Below, in pieces: positions 32,492 to 43,488 of a DNA stretch of 64,000 nt (position 1 is its first letter; every line of letters begins with the position of its first letter). The notes beneath the pieces were generated by a model. The model saw only the letters and a program-made list of their open reading frames with translations, had not been told where the DNA came from and did not search any database. Position numbers and translations under genes: made by a program. Source of the stretch: Orychophragmus violaceus (Eukaryota; Streptophyta; Magnoliopsida; Brassicales; Brassicaceae); NCBI GenBank assembly GCA_030180135.1, contig CM058232.1:93360630-93424629 (forward strand), written 5' to 3'.

Positions 32492-34782
32492 CTTGGATTT
32501 CTCGGGGGCTTTGAGCTGCCACCCGTAGAAGGTAAATTCCTTGACTTAGACGGACCATCTTCTTTGTGAATCCCCTGTTTTAAATTAGTACCACTGCCCT
32601 GGCCTTTGAGTTTTGGAGGAGTCCTTCCCACTGTCATAAGTCTCTTCTTTAAACCTACTCCTACGACCTTTGGCGAAGCGCTTTTAACTATCTTCTTTTT
32701 TATCAGGCTCGCCCTACTAGCCGGAGAACCTTCCATTTTAGCCGCCACTCTTCCTGAGCCGTTAGAAGCCAAACGTCCTCCCACGCTTGTTCCACCCACA
32801 GAATCCAAGCGTGAGGCAAGTTGCGAGTTCAGCGAGGTATTAGTAGCAGGATAGAGATCAGGAAGCAAGGCTCCAATGATACTATCCTCCATATCCTTTA
32901 CTTCATCACCAAGAAGATCATCATTTTCTACCATTTCCTCATCAAGGATCGGATCCTCACCTTCACCATCTTGAAACCATTCTTTATCTTCCTTATCATT
33001 TAGAATCCTTTCCATATCTTCATCCTCCACATCGTCTTCGTCTTCTCCAATTTCTCCACCTTCCCCTTCTTCCCCATCTTCCTCAACTTCCTCTTCTCTC
33101 ATAGCTTCATCCTCTCCTTCTTCACCTTGTTCCCCATCTTCGCCTTCACCCTCTCTCATATCTTCATCATCTCCCTTATCCTCAGCAGGAATATATGGAA
33201 ACTCACCACCCATAGCTAACGCCTCATTCTCTTCCTCCACGGTTTGATCATACCAACTATCTTTATGAAGGAACAGAGAAGCCGAGGGCAAAGTTAACGG
33301 AATAGCAGGGGCAACAGGGGCACTGACAGCCAACGCCGTAAGACTCTTATCATCTTCAAACCGTAGGCTCTTCTTTGCTGAACTAGTCGCATCAGAGGAT
33401 TCACCACCCTCTTTAGAACTCTTTTTGAGAAGGTTCAGACGAAATGGCCGGTTGCGTACATGTTCCGGAGAAGCAATAAGATGATTAGCTTTATCAAGAT
33501 AGAGATTCGACACCGTCCGTTGTGAATCCGTTTCCACTAGAGAATTTGGACCATGAACAGCCGTCCGAGAAGATTTAAGAAAAGTGTCCGAGCGAGAAAG
33601 ATAATTCCTTTGATTTTTATCTTTCCTCTGTGCCTCTCTTCTCTTACTCTCCACATGGGAATTATCATACTGTCTTTTTCTATCCGCCTCTTCTCTCTTC
33701 TCATGAGCCTGCTCACGGCTCCTAGCATAAGACAAAGATCTATGACTCGTGTGATGCTCATCACGGGGTTCACCCCGAGTATCAATCCGATTCCAAACAT
33801 TGCTTCTCTCCCTAATATCATCACTCCTTGATCTTGAATCTTCCCTGGTTTGTGAGATGCTCAGATCTCTGTTAACTCTGTGATCAAGTCTTCCACCATA
33901 CGCTGAAGACAAACGAGCAGCAATAGGAACCGGGCCAGAACCAGATGTCCCCTCCGCGGTATTGCCAACCCGGATACGAGACTTACCAAGCCTGCCTTGA
34001 ACATTACGCAAAGATGTAACACCATCCCGAGGACCCTCAAGAGCTTCTTTTTCACGTTTCTTGTCCAGACGTTCCTGCTCAGTTAACATAGGACAAGTCT
34101 CATCCTCGTGCGAAATATGGAGGCAAGTACGACAGTAGCGATGAAGGTTGATATAGAGCACCGATACTGAAACTATTTCGCCTGAAGGCAGTTTAGCTCT
34201 CAAGGCGAATTTCAGAGGAAGATCACCATTAACTGTTACTTGGAATTTAGCCTTACTTGCTTCAATGGTACCCACAGTACCAAGACGAGAACCAAGAGAA
34301 TCAAAGATTTGGTCCATCCAGAAGTGTGTCGGGATACCAGTAACACGGACCCAAAACGTAATGGTATTAGGAAACTCCACACCCACGTGAGGAGCCCAAC
34401 GTTCAAGCGACAATGACCACTTGCTAAAATGGCACGGGCGCTTGTTCAGCACCTTCAAAAGATCATCTTCTGAGTCAAAGTCAAACTGGAAGCGATGATC
34501 TCCCAAGTCAGTGCCACGAACTCGCCCCTCCACATCCCAAATACTAGCCCTTGGAAGTAAGGCTATAAGAGCATCCAAACCTCTTCTCTCCCTGTTAAAA
34601 AGTCTCCCCACAAGACTTAAACTGAACTGGGAAATAAGAGCTGAGTTATCCACATTAGGCAAGATGACCAGATCCTCATCTTCTTCTTGGGAATCCTGCA
34701 TCTTCCCCTTAAGCTTTTGATCACTTGTATACTTTATGAACTTGGCCATAACTTTTCCAAACGAGTAGAACCAGAGTCTCAA
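32488..34782 (-). CDS. LINE ORF1: DUF4283-type RNA-binding protein with zinc knuckle and long acidic tract
   Basis: 764 residues from the first ATG; ATGs 11 and 27 codons further in are alternatives. Residues about 30-200 match the DUF4283 pattern of plant LINE and gag-like proteins (FSKWSLSLERWAPH, then WVRVTGIPTHFW). A CX2CX4HX4C zinc knuckle (CRTCLHISHEDETC) follows near 214. Residues about 270-420 are Arg and Ser rich; about 525-640 is almost all Glu, Asp and Gly; the tail is basic. The basic and acidic blocks could form an internal charge pair. The stop TGA at 32490-32488 overlaps the ORF2 ATG. Confidence 0.85.
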   Translation of the reverse strand: MRLWFYSFGKVMAKFIKYTSDQKLKGKMQDSQEEDEDLVILPNVDNSALISQFSLSLVGRLFNRERRGLDALIALLPRASIWDVEGRVRGTDLGDHRFQFDFDSEDDLLKVLNKRPCHFSKWSLSLERWAPHVGVEFPNTITFWVRVTGIPTHFWMDQIFDSLGSRLGTVGTIEASKAKFQVTVNGDLPLKFALRAKLPSGEIVSVSVLYINLHRYCRTCLHISHEDETCPMLTEQERLDKKREKEALEGPRDGVTSLRNVQGRLGKSRIRVGNTAEGTSGSGPVPIAARLSSAYGGRLDHRVNRDLSISQTREDSRSRSDDIRERSNVWNRIDTRGEPRDEHHTSHRSLSYARSREQAHEKREEADRKRQYDNSHVESKRREAQRKDKNQRNYLSRSDTFLKSSRTAVHGPNSLVETDSQRTVSNLYLDKANHLIASPEHVRNRPFRLNLLKKSSKEGGESSDATSSAKKSLRFEDDKSLTALAVSAPVAPAIPLTLPSASLFLHKDSWYDQTVEEENEALAMGGEFPYIPAEDKGDDEDMREGEGEDGEQGEEGEDEAMREEEVEEDGEEGEGGEIGEDEDDVEDEDMERILNDKEDKEWFQDGEGEDPILDEEMVENDDLLGDEVKDMEDSIIGALLPDLYPATNTSLNSQLASRLDSVGGTSVGGRLASNGSGRVAAKMEGSPASRASLIKKKIVKSASPKVVGVGLKKRLMTVGRTPPKLKGQGSGTNLKQGIHKEDGPSKSRNLPSTGGSSKPPRNPR

Positions 34783-35293
34783 TACACACTGTTACGCTTA
34801 TATCTCCTCCACACAGGGTAGGAAGATGCAACGCTACGAGAGAGTGAGTACAGAGGATGGGGTAGTAGTTCACAGGATAAAACAGAGCAAAAACCCACTA
34901 GAATCTCCTTCCACACAGGGAAGAAAGATCCAAGTCGCCTTTAAAAAGAGACCCTTGTTAGGAGCTGGGACCTACACAGAAGGGTTTAATGTTGTCTGCA
35001 ACAAAGCATTAATGGAGAGAATAAAGAGCACTGAACAACTTTATCACGTTTTTGTTCAGAAGTAACCCATACACGTAAGCCAGTAGCTTAGAAGCCATTA
35101 AAACTCCAATAGGAAGCAAGACAAGCAAGAATAAACGGTGAAAAAAGAAGGATTAAGTGAAACTAAACAAAAACCATGGTCGGAAAGCTTTAGAGACGGT
35201 GGAGAAAGGGTGGTGTTTGCCGGCCGTACGAGGAAAAGTAAGGAGGATGCGAACTTCGAGATAGGCGTTGAGGCGGAGGCACGAAACCCAAGT
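34783..35293 (-). promoter_or_regulatory. LINE 5' leader, expected internal promoter
   Basis: 511 bases between the right duplication and the ORF1 ATG. Being full length, it should contain the internal promoter; I see no clear TATA box. Confidence 0.5.
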
Positions 35294-35309
35294 TATATGC
35301 ATCCTATCT
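35294..35309. repeat. LINE target-site duplication, right copy
   Basis: TATATGCATCCTATCT, identical to 28301-28316; it lies at the 5' end of the minus-strand LINE. Confidence 0.95.
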
Positions 35310-35419
35310 ATAAAGACTTAAAGCTATTCTAAGTTCATGTTGAAGAACTATTCTCAAATTTAATTCATAAGCTATAGATATATTATATGTCTGATTTTGT
35401 AAGATTGTGAAATATTTAC

Positions 35420-35722
35420 AGAGATGTCATTTGGTTTGGGTTTTGGATGATTGAATAGAATCTTCAAATTAAAAGAAAGAAAGGACAATAATAGAATAGT
35501 GGTGATGAAATAGGCTAAATAAGAAATGATTTTACTTATCTGGAGCATCAGTGGACGCAAAACCTGTGTTCCATTGATATTTTTGTAATTGATGTTTATA
35601 GATCTTTTACATTTTTGACGTTGGTGTCTAATAACTTGGGACTCAGACAATAGAGGACCACATGTGCAATTCTCATGCCTAAATTAGAGCGGATAATAGG
35701 TGCAGATTTTAGAGTGTCTTAT
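35420..35722. repeat. duplicated flank, copy 1
   Basis: About 300 bases closely matching 52845-53135, both running directly into a CACTA-like left end. Homology starts at TTTGGTTTGGG and breaks off to the left, so flank and transposon were duplicated together. Confidence 0.85.
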
Positions 35723-35749
35723 CATTACAAGAAAACAAGGGGTAAAATG

Positions 35750-37150
35750 ACGGAATTAATGACGGATTTTAATCCGTCGGTATTTAGTGATAGAAAACCG
35801 ATGGATTGTAATCTGTCACTAATCCGTCGGTTTTCTATCATTATTCCGTCATATTATATAGTTCGTCACTTTTCTGTCAATAAATAGTGACAGAAAGTGA
35901 CGGATTAACAACGACTTAGGGTTTAGGGGTTCGTTTCCGGAAAAAATGATTTGTAAACCACGGTAAAAACAATTTAAATAATTTTTACAATACAACACAT
36001 TGCATAATGCATCTTATAACACTTATTTGACGGAATTTTCGAAATTAAACACTTTCATCCAAATGTGTTTCATGTATACTATATATTAATAAGTCTTTCC
36101 TCGTACGAAGAACAACTATTTCTAAAATTCAGGTTTTGACTTCCAAAAATATTTTAAAATTGTTAAATATCAGTATAAACCCTAAACAATATAAATTAAT
36201 CTGTCACTAAAAACCGACGGATTAGTGATGGATGTGAAGTATCCATCACTAATCTGTCACTAAAAACCGACGGATTAGTGATAAATGTGAAGCATCCAAC
36301 ACTAATCCATCGGTTTTTTAAAATACGTCACTAATCCGTCAGTTTTTTTTAAAACAGGGTATAGGGATTAAAGTAACCCGAACATGTAACCATATTCCGC
36401 TACACGAACCCGTAACCTTAATCGGGTTACGTAGAAGAATACATATTAACGGGGTAAAAGTGACAGATTAACGACTATTCAAGGTTTAGAGTTTCGTTTC
36501 CCGGAAAAACTGATTTGCAAACAACCGTAAACATATTCTATGCAACTTTATGATACACCATGATGAATCATTCAATTTGTAACACTTATTTGACGGAATT
36601 TCCGAAATTAAACATTTTCATATATGTGTTTCTTAATGTATACTACAAATTAATAAGTCTTTCTTCGTACGAGGAACAACTATTTCTAAAATCTGGGTTT
36701 TGACTTCCAAAAATAGTTTTAAATTGTTGAACGTCGAACTATTTAACCTTGTATCAGTATAGTTTTGTGTTCTCGGCGTTTTAAAACTCCGAAGCAATAA
36801 ACCCTATACCTTCACCCATCACTAATCTGTCACTAAAAACTGACGGATTAGTGACATATGTAAAGTATCCGTCACTAATCTGTCACTAAAAACTGAAGGA
36901 TTAGTGACAGATGTAAAGTATCTGTCACTAATCCGTAGGTTTTTTACATCCGTCACTAATCCATCGGTTTTTAAAATCCATCACTAATCCGTCGGTTTTT
37001 TAAAATCCGTCGCTAATCCGTCGGCTTTTTAAAACCTGTCACTAATCCATCGGTTTGGAAAATTTTCATTTTAGCCGCCAAATAATTGGAGAACCGCCAA
37101 AAATTTAGCATACCGTGAAAAAAATAAAAAATGACGGAAAACCGACTGCT
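35750..37150. repeat. subterminal repeat array of CACTA-like copy 1, left side
   Basis: Many copies of ATCCGTCACTAATCCGTCGG and its complement, including an internal duplication of a roughly 0.5-kb block (compare 35900-36350 with 36440-36970). Such subterminal motifs bind transposase in En/Spm-type elements. They also give strong hairpins in RNA. Confidence 0.7.
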
Positions 37151-37221
37151 AAATGAAAATTGACGGATTTCGCCATTGGTTTTCCTTTACAAACTAAAAA
37201 TAGAACATTTCAACCGCATCT

Positions 37222-38426
37222 TGATAGGCTTTAAGTTTTAACCCTATACTAACTGCAAGTGCACAGTATATCAATGTAGTACTTAGGGATCGAATCCACG
37301 AGGACTCTAGGCAACGATAGAATTAGAACGGTCAAGCTTAAACTAGGAGAAAGCAAATTGTATTGATAAAACTAAAAGCAATGCAAGTAAGTAAACAAGT
37401 AGCAAGTTGTGGTTGTAAGCAATTAACTAAGGGCGCTAAGTTTAGGGAGTTCTCAGGAAATCAGATAAGCAGACAAATCATTCAGTCAAGATCTAATTAA
37501 ACACAGTTCTAGAACTCAAAACACAGATATAGAATTAACCAACTTTCGTTGTGAGAATTCTCTAAGCCTAATTGCAGAAATCCAAATGTCTTTGTAATTC
37601 CTAACAGATTAAACCATCTTTAATGATCAAGTTCGATATGTTCACAATCTAATTAAACCAAATTTCTTTGCGAGTAATTATATTTCTCAACCTAAATAGT
37701 TCAGATTCTAAACCACACTTTCGTGTCAATCTAGCAACCTAAGATCTAGATTCTAAGTGATCAAGTTAGAACTACCATTAAACACAATTTAGTTTGAAGA
37801 ACATCTACTGATATGAATCCTTAACTGAATCACTTATATCTAGAAATTCATAAAATCCCTATTGAGAATCCCTAAACCTAACTATGAATCTACTCAGACA
37901 TAGATAATGAAAACATGATCAATGAATAATTAGATATCATAAAAGAGATTAAACAAGTAAAGGGGTTCGAAATCTTCTCCAAAAATAAGGTGTAGTACAG
38001 GATCAGATCAGCCCCAAATAGCTCTAAAAACTCTATGCTCTAAAGTATTATAGCGTCTCTAAAAACTGAAGTTAAAACCTAATTAAATAGCTAAATCACG
38101 TCTTGGGGCTTCTGTGTAAATATCTGGAACTTCTGGGCAACTTTGCAATATCATCATTCTTCATTAAACCGCTGCGAGTCTGGCCCAACACGTTGTGCAT
38201 CGATCGATGCTGATGTGCGTCGATCGACACACTCCTCTGTTTCGGACAGTGAGCACAAACTCTCGTGTCAAAACTCCAAAATGCTCCATTTAGCTCCATA
38301 ATCTCCAAATCCACTCCAAACGTGTGTGTACCTAATAACACCTGTAAAAGACTCTAAAAGAACACCAAAAGACTCTAAAACATACTTATATCATGGCATA
38401 AAACCGGTAAAAACCATGATATATCA
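37222..38426 (-). repeat. 3' LTR of Athila C
   Basis: 1205 bases; in element orientation it starts TGATATATCATGG and ends CTATCA. Two CGATCG-type sites lie at 38198-38231. Confidence 0.95.
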
Positions 38427-39848
38427 ACTCCCCCACACTTAGCCTTTGCTTGCCCTCAAGCAAAACAGAGAACTAAAACAAGGTGAAGAGGTTTGAAAAC
38501 TTTCAGAAACTCTTTTTGTCCTAGAAGCAACAACACTCAGATTCCCCTTAGTAAACCACTGAAAGAATCAACCGCAAGATATCAAGACCAACATGTACTT
38601 CCCCCACACTTAGCAATTGTCATAAGTAAACTCCACAATCAATCCAAGCAATTCAAATTCACCCTACTGACTTCTTAAGCATATTAAGTGCGGTCACACC
38701 TAAGGATTATCGATCAAAGGGCACATGGATTCTTACCTTGCCAGCTCTAGACCACCATACTTTCTTTTTCTGGTTCCTTTTCTTCTCTTTTCCCTTCCTT
38801 AGCATTCTGATTTTCCCCCATTGGGTATCATTTTATTTTTTTTATCAGTGCTCTTCCCGTTATGGGGTGTACTTTGGACACATTCCATAGATAGCACAGG
38901 AGGTAATAGTGTTTGCTAATACTCTCGTGACCACTTCGGAGTTACTAACTCATCCTCAGTTTATTATTCTTTTTTTTATTTTATGGAAGGGGAGAAGGGA
39001 ACCATACTCGGACAGGTTTACAAGCTGTGTCAGAACTAGCAAAGGAGTCCGACTCAAGGTATACCAAGCCCTTAGGTGAGAAAATTAAAGTCAGGTTAAG
39101 GGTGAAGCCAGTAAAAGGATCCTCTGAATACCTGAATTGATATGGGTGTCCTCAGTAGGTTGATCTGTGTTGGTTTTCTAATAGACATAAATTGATCTTT
39201 CAGCTTCATCCCAATGGTTACTTAAGTTCCTGCAAGATATTGTTAACTTCTCCAAAATTCACTGTTTCCTACTTAAACTGGTTTTGACTCAATAAAACAA
39301 ATTTTTTTGAAAAACTGGACTGACTCTATAGAAAACAAAAAGACAAAAGTCAGTAGCTACCTCCCCCACACTTGAAACACACTGTCCCCAGTAGTGTTAA
39401 GCTAAGGGTTGGTAAAAAGAAAGCAAAAATGTTATGGATGTGTTGAGTTCTGTCTGATTTTTACCTATGTCGCTCATGCATCGATCGATACATAAATGTA
39501 ACGACCGTTGCTAGGCGATTTTTCGTCATGTGTCGATCGTTGCTCAAGACCGCAACGATCGCTGCAGTGTGATTACTCGTGTTATGACGATCGACACAAG
39601 GTTGTGTCGATCGACGCACTGCGATTTCCGAGAACAGTCAGCAAGTTAGCAGGTTAGTCCGTGAGAAATCATCAAATTTCAAACCTGCAAGCTGAAGATC
39701 ACTGAAAATAGAGAAAATCAAAGCAACTAATAGTCTCAAACCAATCACAGCATCCAAACATAAGTATCCTAAGAAATCAAAAGAAAAATGCAAAAGAAAA
39801 AGTGAAAAAGAAATACAAAGAACCGTAGTCTGAAAATGCTCGCTACTC
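38427..39848 (-). other. Athila C 3' noncoding region
   Basis: In element orientation it holds three polypurine tracts of the AAGTGTGGGGGAG type (near 39375-39363, 38612-38600 and 38440-38428), the pre-tract hairpin at 38464-38445 (TTTGCTTG and CAAGCAAA) and a cluster of motif sites at 39477-39620. No gene. Confidence 0.75.
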
Positions 39849-41336
39849 TCACTCGTCATCCATGTCAGCAATGCGATCAGTACCACTCGAAGAAACGGGA
39901 GTCGGAGATCGCTGTCTACGTCGAGAAGGTGCTGGATGGTGTATTTGCGGCTGTCTCCTGCAAGTGCAGGTACGCATGAAGTTCCAGATGCTCCGTAGAA
40001 TACCATCCTCACGCTCTCTCCACTCTGCCTCAGACATATCACCAAAAGGCATCGAAGGCTCGGGATAAGGGCCAACATCATCGACAGGGGCAGCATGTGC
40101 AGGCGCAGAGGAAGTAGAAGCTCGTGTAGAAGGCTCTCCCAGCGGATGAGCCATAGAAGGAACTCTGCGCTGATCTCTCGTAGGAGGCTGGAATCTCAAG
40201 GCATCCAGCGTATCGATCTGTGTCAAACCAGCAGCAGGAAGATCCACACCACGCTTCTCAGTGGCAAGGTCATAATAGACCCATACACGTCCCTCCTTCA
40301 GCCATGTAACACTCTGCAGATGGCTAAAATCAAGGAACTCCATGCTGTCATTACGCTCTGTACCCTCTAAGGGAATCCTGCAATGCCTGAAAATGGGAGT
40401 AAGCAGACTCCCTACTGTCTCAGTGCCCTTACCATCAAATGGCTTCTTCTGCAGCTCGCATAAATGATGAGCAAAAACAGCTCCCAAGTTGAGTCCTCTA
40501 GTGGGATCTCTCAGAACAGTATCCTCAAACTGGTCCCTCAGTCCAATGAACAGCATCTCCATCTCGTTCTTACGCATCTTGTTGGCTTCATATTTGCACA
40601 ACAGAGTACATCCCAAGATGCGCAAGACGTATCTAAGAACAGGATGCCTTACCTGAATCACCCTCGTGGTCCTCGAGTTATACCGACCATTGCCAATACA
40701 GTCCCAGAAATACTGAGCTTCCTCCACATCCCACTCAAGAGTCATACCAATACGCGTCAGCTCAGTGCTGAATCCATAAATCCTACATATATCGAGAAGG
40801 GGAATCCGATACCTGGCTCCTAAGCACATGAAGGTAAAGCAACCTCCTGAAGCCTTCCTGCTATCTGGGTTAGGGTAAATCACTCTGCAAGTGGCCAGCA
40901 GCTGTCTGACCAGCTCAGGATACAACTCATAAGGCTGTATAGGCATTGTCTCCAGACCAATGCCCTTACACAATGTCATAACCTGCTCATCGATTCCCAG
41001 ACTTCTGCAAGTCGAATAATCCGCAAACTTGGTCGGCTTAAGCGTCATGCCACACCAACCATTGTATATCAATGTGTCATACTCATCCCAATGGTCAAGC
41101 AATGGCCTCTCTGTGAACGTGTCAGTCTTGAGCAACTCATCTATCTCCATTCCCCAGACTTTGTCTGTCGGAATCAGCTGCTTATCTTCTCTAGGCCAGG
41201 GTGGCTGTATCGCTTCCTGATCTCTCTGATAGTCCTCAGGATGTGTAGATTCTCGATAGAACCACTCAACCGGTGGAGCATGATGCGCTGTAGCTGCTGT
41301 GGTGGCTCTACGCTTACGAGCTTGTCAAGGAGGCAT
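39849..41336 (-). pseudogene. Athila ORF-1 family protein in the envelope position (element C)
   Basis: Open for 433 codons from ATG 41150. The frame extends upstream to an ATG at 41336-41334 that directly follows a splice-acceptor sequence (TTTCCTTGCAG), with one TGA at 41327-41325. The protein has CFTFMCLGARYRIPLLDICR near residue 108, RHPVLRYVLRILGCTLL near 170, and KNEMEMLFIGLRDQ, matching the Athila ORF-1 family (PF03078) and the ORF of element B. The C-terminal 110 residues are Pro, Ser and Arg rich. I see no clear signal peptide. Function is unknown; the position is that of retroviral env. Confidence 0.75.
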
Positions 41337-42180
41337 CTGCAAGGAAATCAAATAACCATATAAGTCTCGGCAGAAAACTCCCTGTGAAATCGCAATGCAA
41401 CGATCGTTGCACGTTGTGTGTCGATCGTTGCAGGGCGATTTCACAGCCGACAGCAAATCCTAAAAATCGTTCCTAAATCCGTTCAAAAACCACACAAACA
41501 TCCTAATATCATCACCAATCATCCCTAATCATGTCTAATCAGTGCGGAATCATCAATTTCAAGCCTAAAATCCCTAATTTCTAAACCCTAGAACCGATTC
41601 CAAAAATGATGAAAATGAGAGTTCTTACCTTGGAATCACTGCAATTGGGCTAGAGAAATAGATAGGGGATGTTAAAACAAGTAGAATCAAGCTTTGAATC
41701 AGAGAAAATGATGAAGAAATGAGAGATTTAGGGTTGTGCACTCGCGGTTGTACGGACGGCGAAATGGGGAAGAAGAGAAGAGAAGAAGGGTTAAGGCACT
41801 TAGCTGGGTCGTGTGTGCAACGATCGATGCATATGTGCAACGATCGTCACAGCTGAACCGAATTGATTTCGGTTTAGCGCGTGTACCTTAATTTTGCAAT
41901 TAAACCATTTGCAACGACCGTTGCACATGGCAGCAACGATCGTCACAAGGCGATCCCATCTCTTCGTCATATCTCCCTGCAACGACCGTTGCACATATAG
42001 CAACAATCGTCACACATCTCCAGACAGTGTTCTGTATTAAAAACTTAGCAAAAACAAATAAAAACGTGAAATCCTAAGAAAAACACCAAAAATAAGAAAG
42101 AAAAAACACTAAAACCTATCAGTGGGTTGCCTCCCACTCAGCGCTTGTTTAAGGTCATTAGCTTGACCGGACGAACAAGA
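41337..42180 (-). other. pol-deletion junction and intron-like region of Athila C
   Basis: The protease stop (42181) is followed within 13 bases by the hairpins that follow integrase in D, so pol was removed cleanly. Motif sites cluster at 41817-42012, with another pair at 41398-41434. It ends in the splice acceptor before the envelope-position ORF. Confidence 0.7.
42121..42168 (-). other. paired hairpins of Athila C at the pol-deletion junction
   Basis: Reading on the minus strand: GGTCA (42168-42164) pairs with TGACC (42157-42153) around AGCTAA, then AAGCGCT, then AGTGGG (42138-42133) pairs with CCCACT (42126-42121) around AGGCAA. The structure is retained although the gene it normally follows is gone. 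Confidence 0.65.
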
Positions 42181-43488
42181 TCAGTTTGCTGGAGATCCTG
42201 ACAGAGACTGTGATTGCCTCTGTGCAAGTCTCCTCATCCAAGGCGGAGAGTAAGCTTCATCAGTGTGAGCTCGTCCGAGAAAAGAAGGAGTAAAATAATA
42301 TGGTGGATCCGAAACCAAAGTCTCGCTTATCTGCTCTCCATATCCATCCTTAATAGTGAAGGTCTGCCCATCAATCAGCGGCTTACGCAGCATGTCCATC
42401 TCAAAGTGCAGTGGCTCATCTCCCAGATGCAGATCAATCAAATTGTGCCTCACATCTATTACTGCTCCAGCTGTGGCCAAGAATGGCCTACCCAGTATCA
42501 AAGCATCATCCTGCTCACTGTTATACTTAAGCACCAAGAAGTCTGTTGGAACCAAGTAGTTTCCAACTCTCACTGGGACGTCCTCAAGAACTCCTTCAGG
42601 AATCCTTATTGACTGATCAGCTAGGACAAGAGAGGTCCTAGTGGGTGAAAAATCCATCATACCCAGCTTCTCTGCCACAGAGTATAGCATGAGACTTCCA
42701 GCAGCTCCAAAATCACACAGAGAGCGCTTGAAACCATCCTCAAAGATAGAACAACTCAGCACAAAAATCCCAGGATCAGGTAGCTTCTTAGGAATCTTGG
42801 TTAATAGCACATCACTTATATGTCTAGGAAACACTATTACCCAATCCTTCAGCATCTCATCCATTGGCAGCATCTTCTCCAAGTACCTTTGGGCACAAGG
42901 GTGATAAGGTGGATCATCAGATAGTGGAATTTCTTCCATCTCTTCACCAATCTTTTCCAACTGTTTAAGCTCATCAATCTCTTGTTGAATCACCTCAGAC
43001 ACTTTAGGATATAATCGAATAGATTGTGCATAAATCTCTTGTTGAGTTATCTCAGACACTCCAGGGAATAAATGATTAAGCTCTGAATCTGCATCTGCAT
43101 CAATTCTATAAGAAACATGTGAATCTGTCTGTCCACGCCATGCAACGATCGACGCTAAGGGTGCATCGATCGATGCAGTTGAATTTTCACAGATTCCACC
43201 CGAGAGATTTTCCTCAAAATCAGAAATTTCAGCCTCTTCTACCAGTTCAGCTGTATTTAGCTCAAATTTTTCACCTAGGTGTGATCCATCATCAATGTAC
43301 ACTGACCAGGCCTTAATTTGGGTGTCTACAACACTCTTTCCCTTGATGGAGCTTGAAATTTGGCATACCTGAGTGTCCAATTGCTTCACATGAGTATTTA
43401 GAGACGCAAACTTCCCATTGAGATTCTCATAAACAGCATCCAACTTCTTGTTGCAGTCCACATCAATCTTAGTCTGTCCTTCCAGCAG
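42181..43488 (-). CDS. gag C-terminal part and protease (Athila C)
   Basis: In frame with gag after the shared TAG; first ATG at 43461. A charged linker with two motif-encoded ASIDAP-type stretches is followed by the protease: LCDFGAAGSLM near residue 248, then LILGRPFLATAGAVID. The usual Athila DLG is DFG here, which may weaken catalysis. The frame ends at 42181 just before the pol deletion. Confidence 0.8.
   Translation of the reverse strand: MLEGQTKIDVDCNKKLDAVYENLNGKFASLNTHVKQLDTQVCQISSSIKGKSVVDTQIKAWSVYIDDGSHLGEKFELNTAELVEEAEISDFEENLSGGICENSTASIDAPLASIVAWRGQTDSHVSYRIDADADSELNHLFPGVSEITQQEIYAQSIRLYPKVSEVIQQEIDELKQLEKIGEEMEEIPLSDDPPYHPCAQRYLEKMLPMDEMLKDWVIVFPRHISDVLLTKIPKKLPDPGIFVLSCSIFEDGFKRSLCDFGAAGSLMLYSVAEKLGMMDFSPTRTSLVLADQSIRIPEGVLEDVPVRVGNYLVPTDFLVLKYNSEQDDALILGRPFLATAGAVIDVRHNLIDLHLGDEPLHFEMDMLRKPLIDGQTFTIKDGYGEQISETLVSDPPYYFTPSFLGRAHTDEAYSPPWMRRLAQRQSQSLSGSPAN

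Larger units (their letters stand above)
28317..35293 (-). mobile_element. full-length L1-type LINE with both ORFs open
   Basis: The element is 6977 bases on the minus strand. A 22-base poly-T run at 28317-28338 is the poly-A tail. The 16-base direct repeat TATATGCATCCTATCT flanks it (28301-28316 and 35294-35309), as expected for target-primed reverse transcription. A leader of about 510 bases precedes ORF1. No stop or frameshift interrupts either ORF, so it may be recently active. Confidence 0.95.

Noticed and set aside
35750..37150. Regularly repeated 20-base units resembling a CRISPR array
   Set aside because: The units occur in both orientations without constant spacers, next to CACTA-type ends in a plant genome; they are subterminal transposon repeats.
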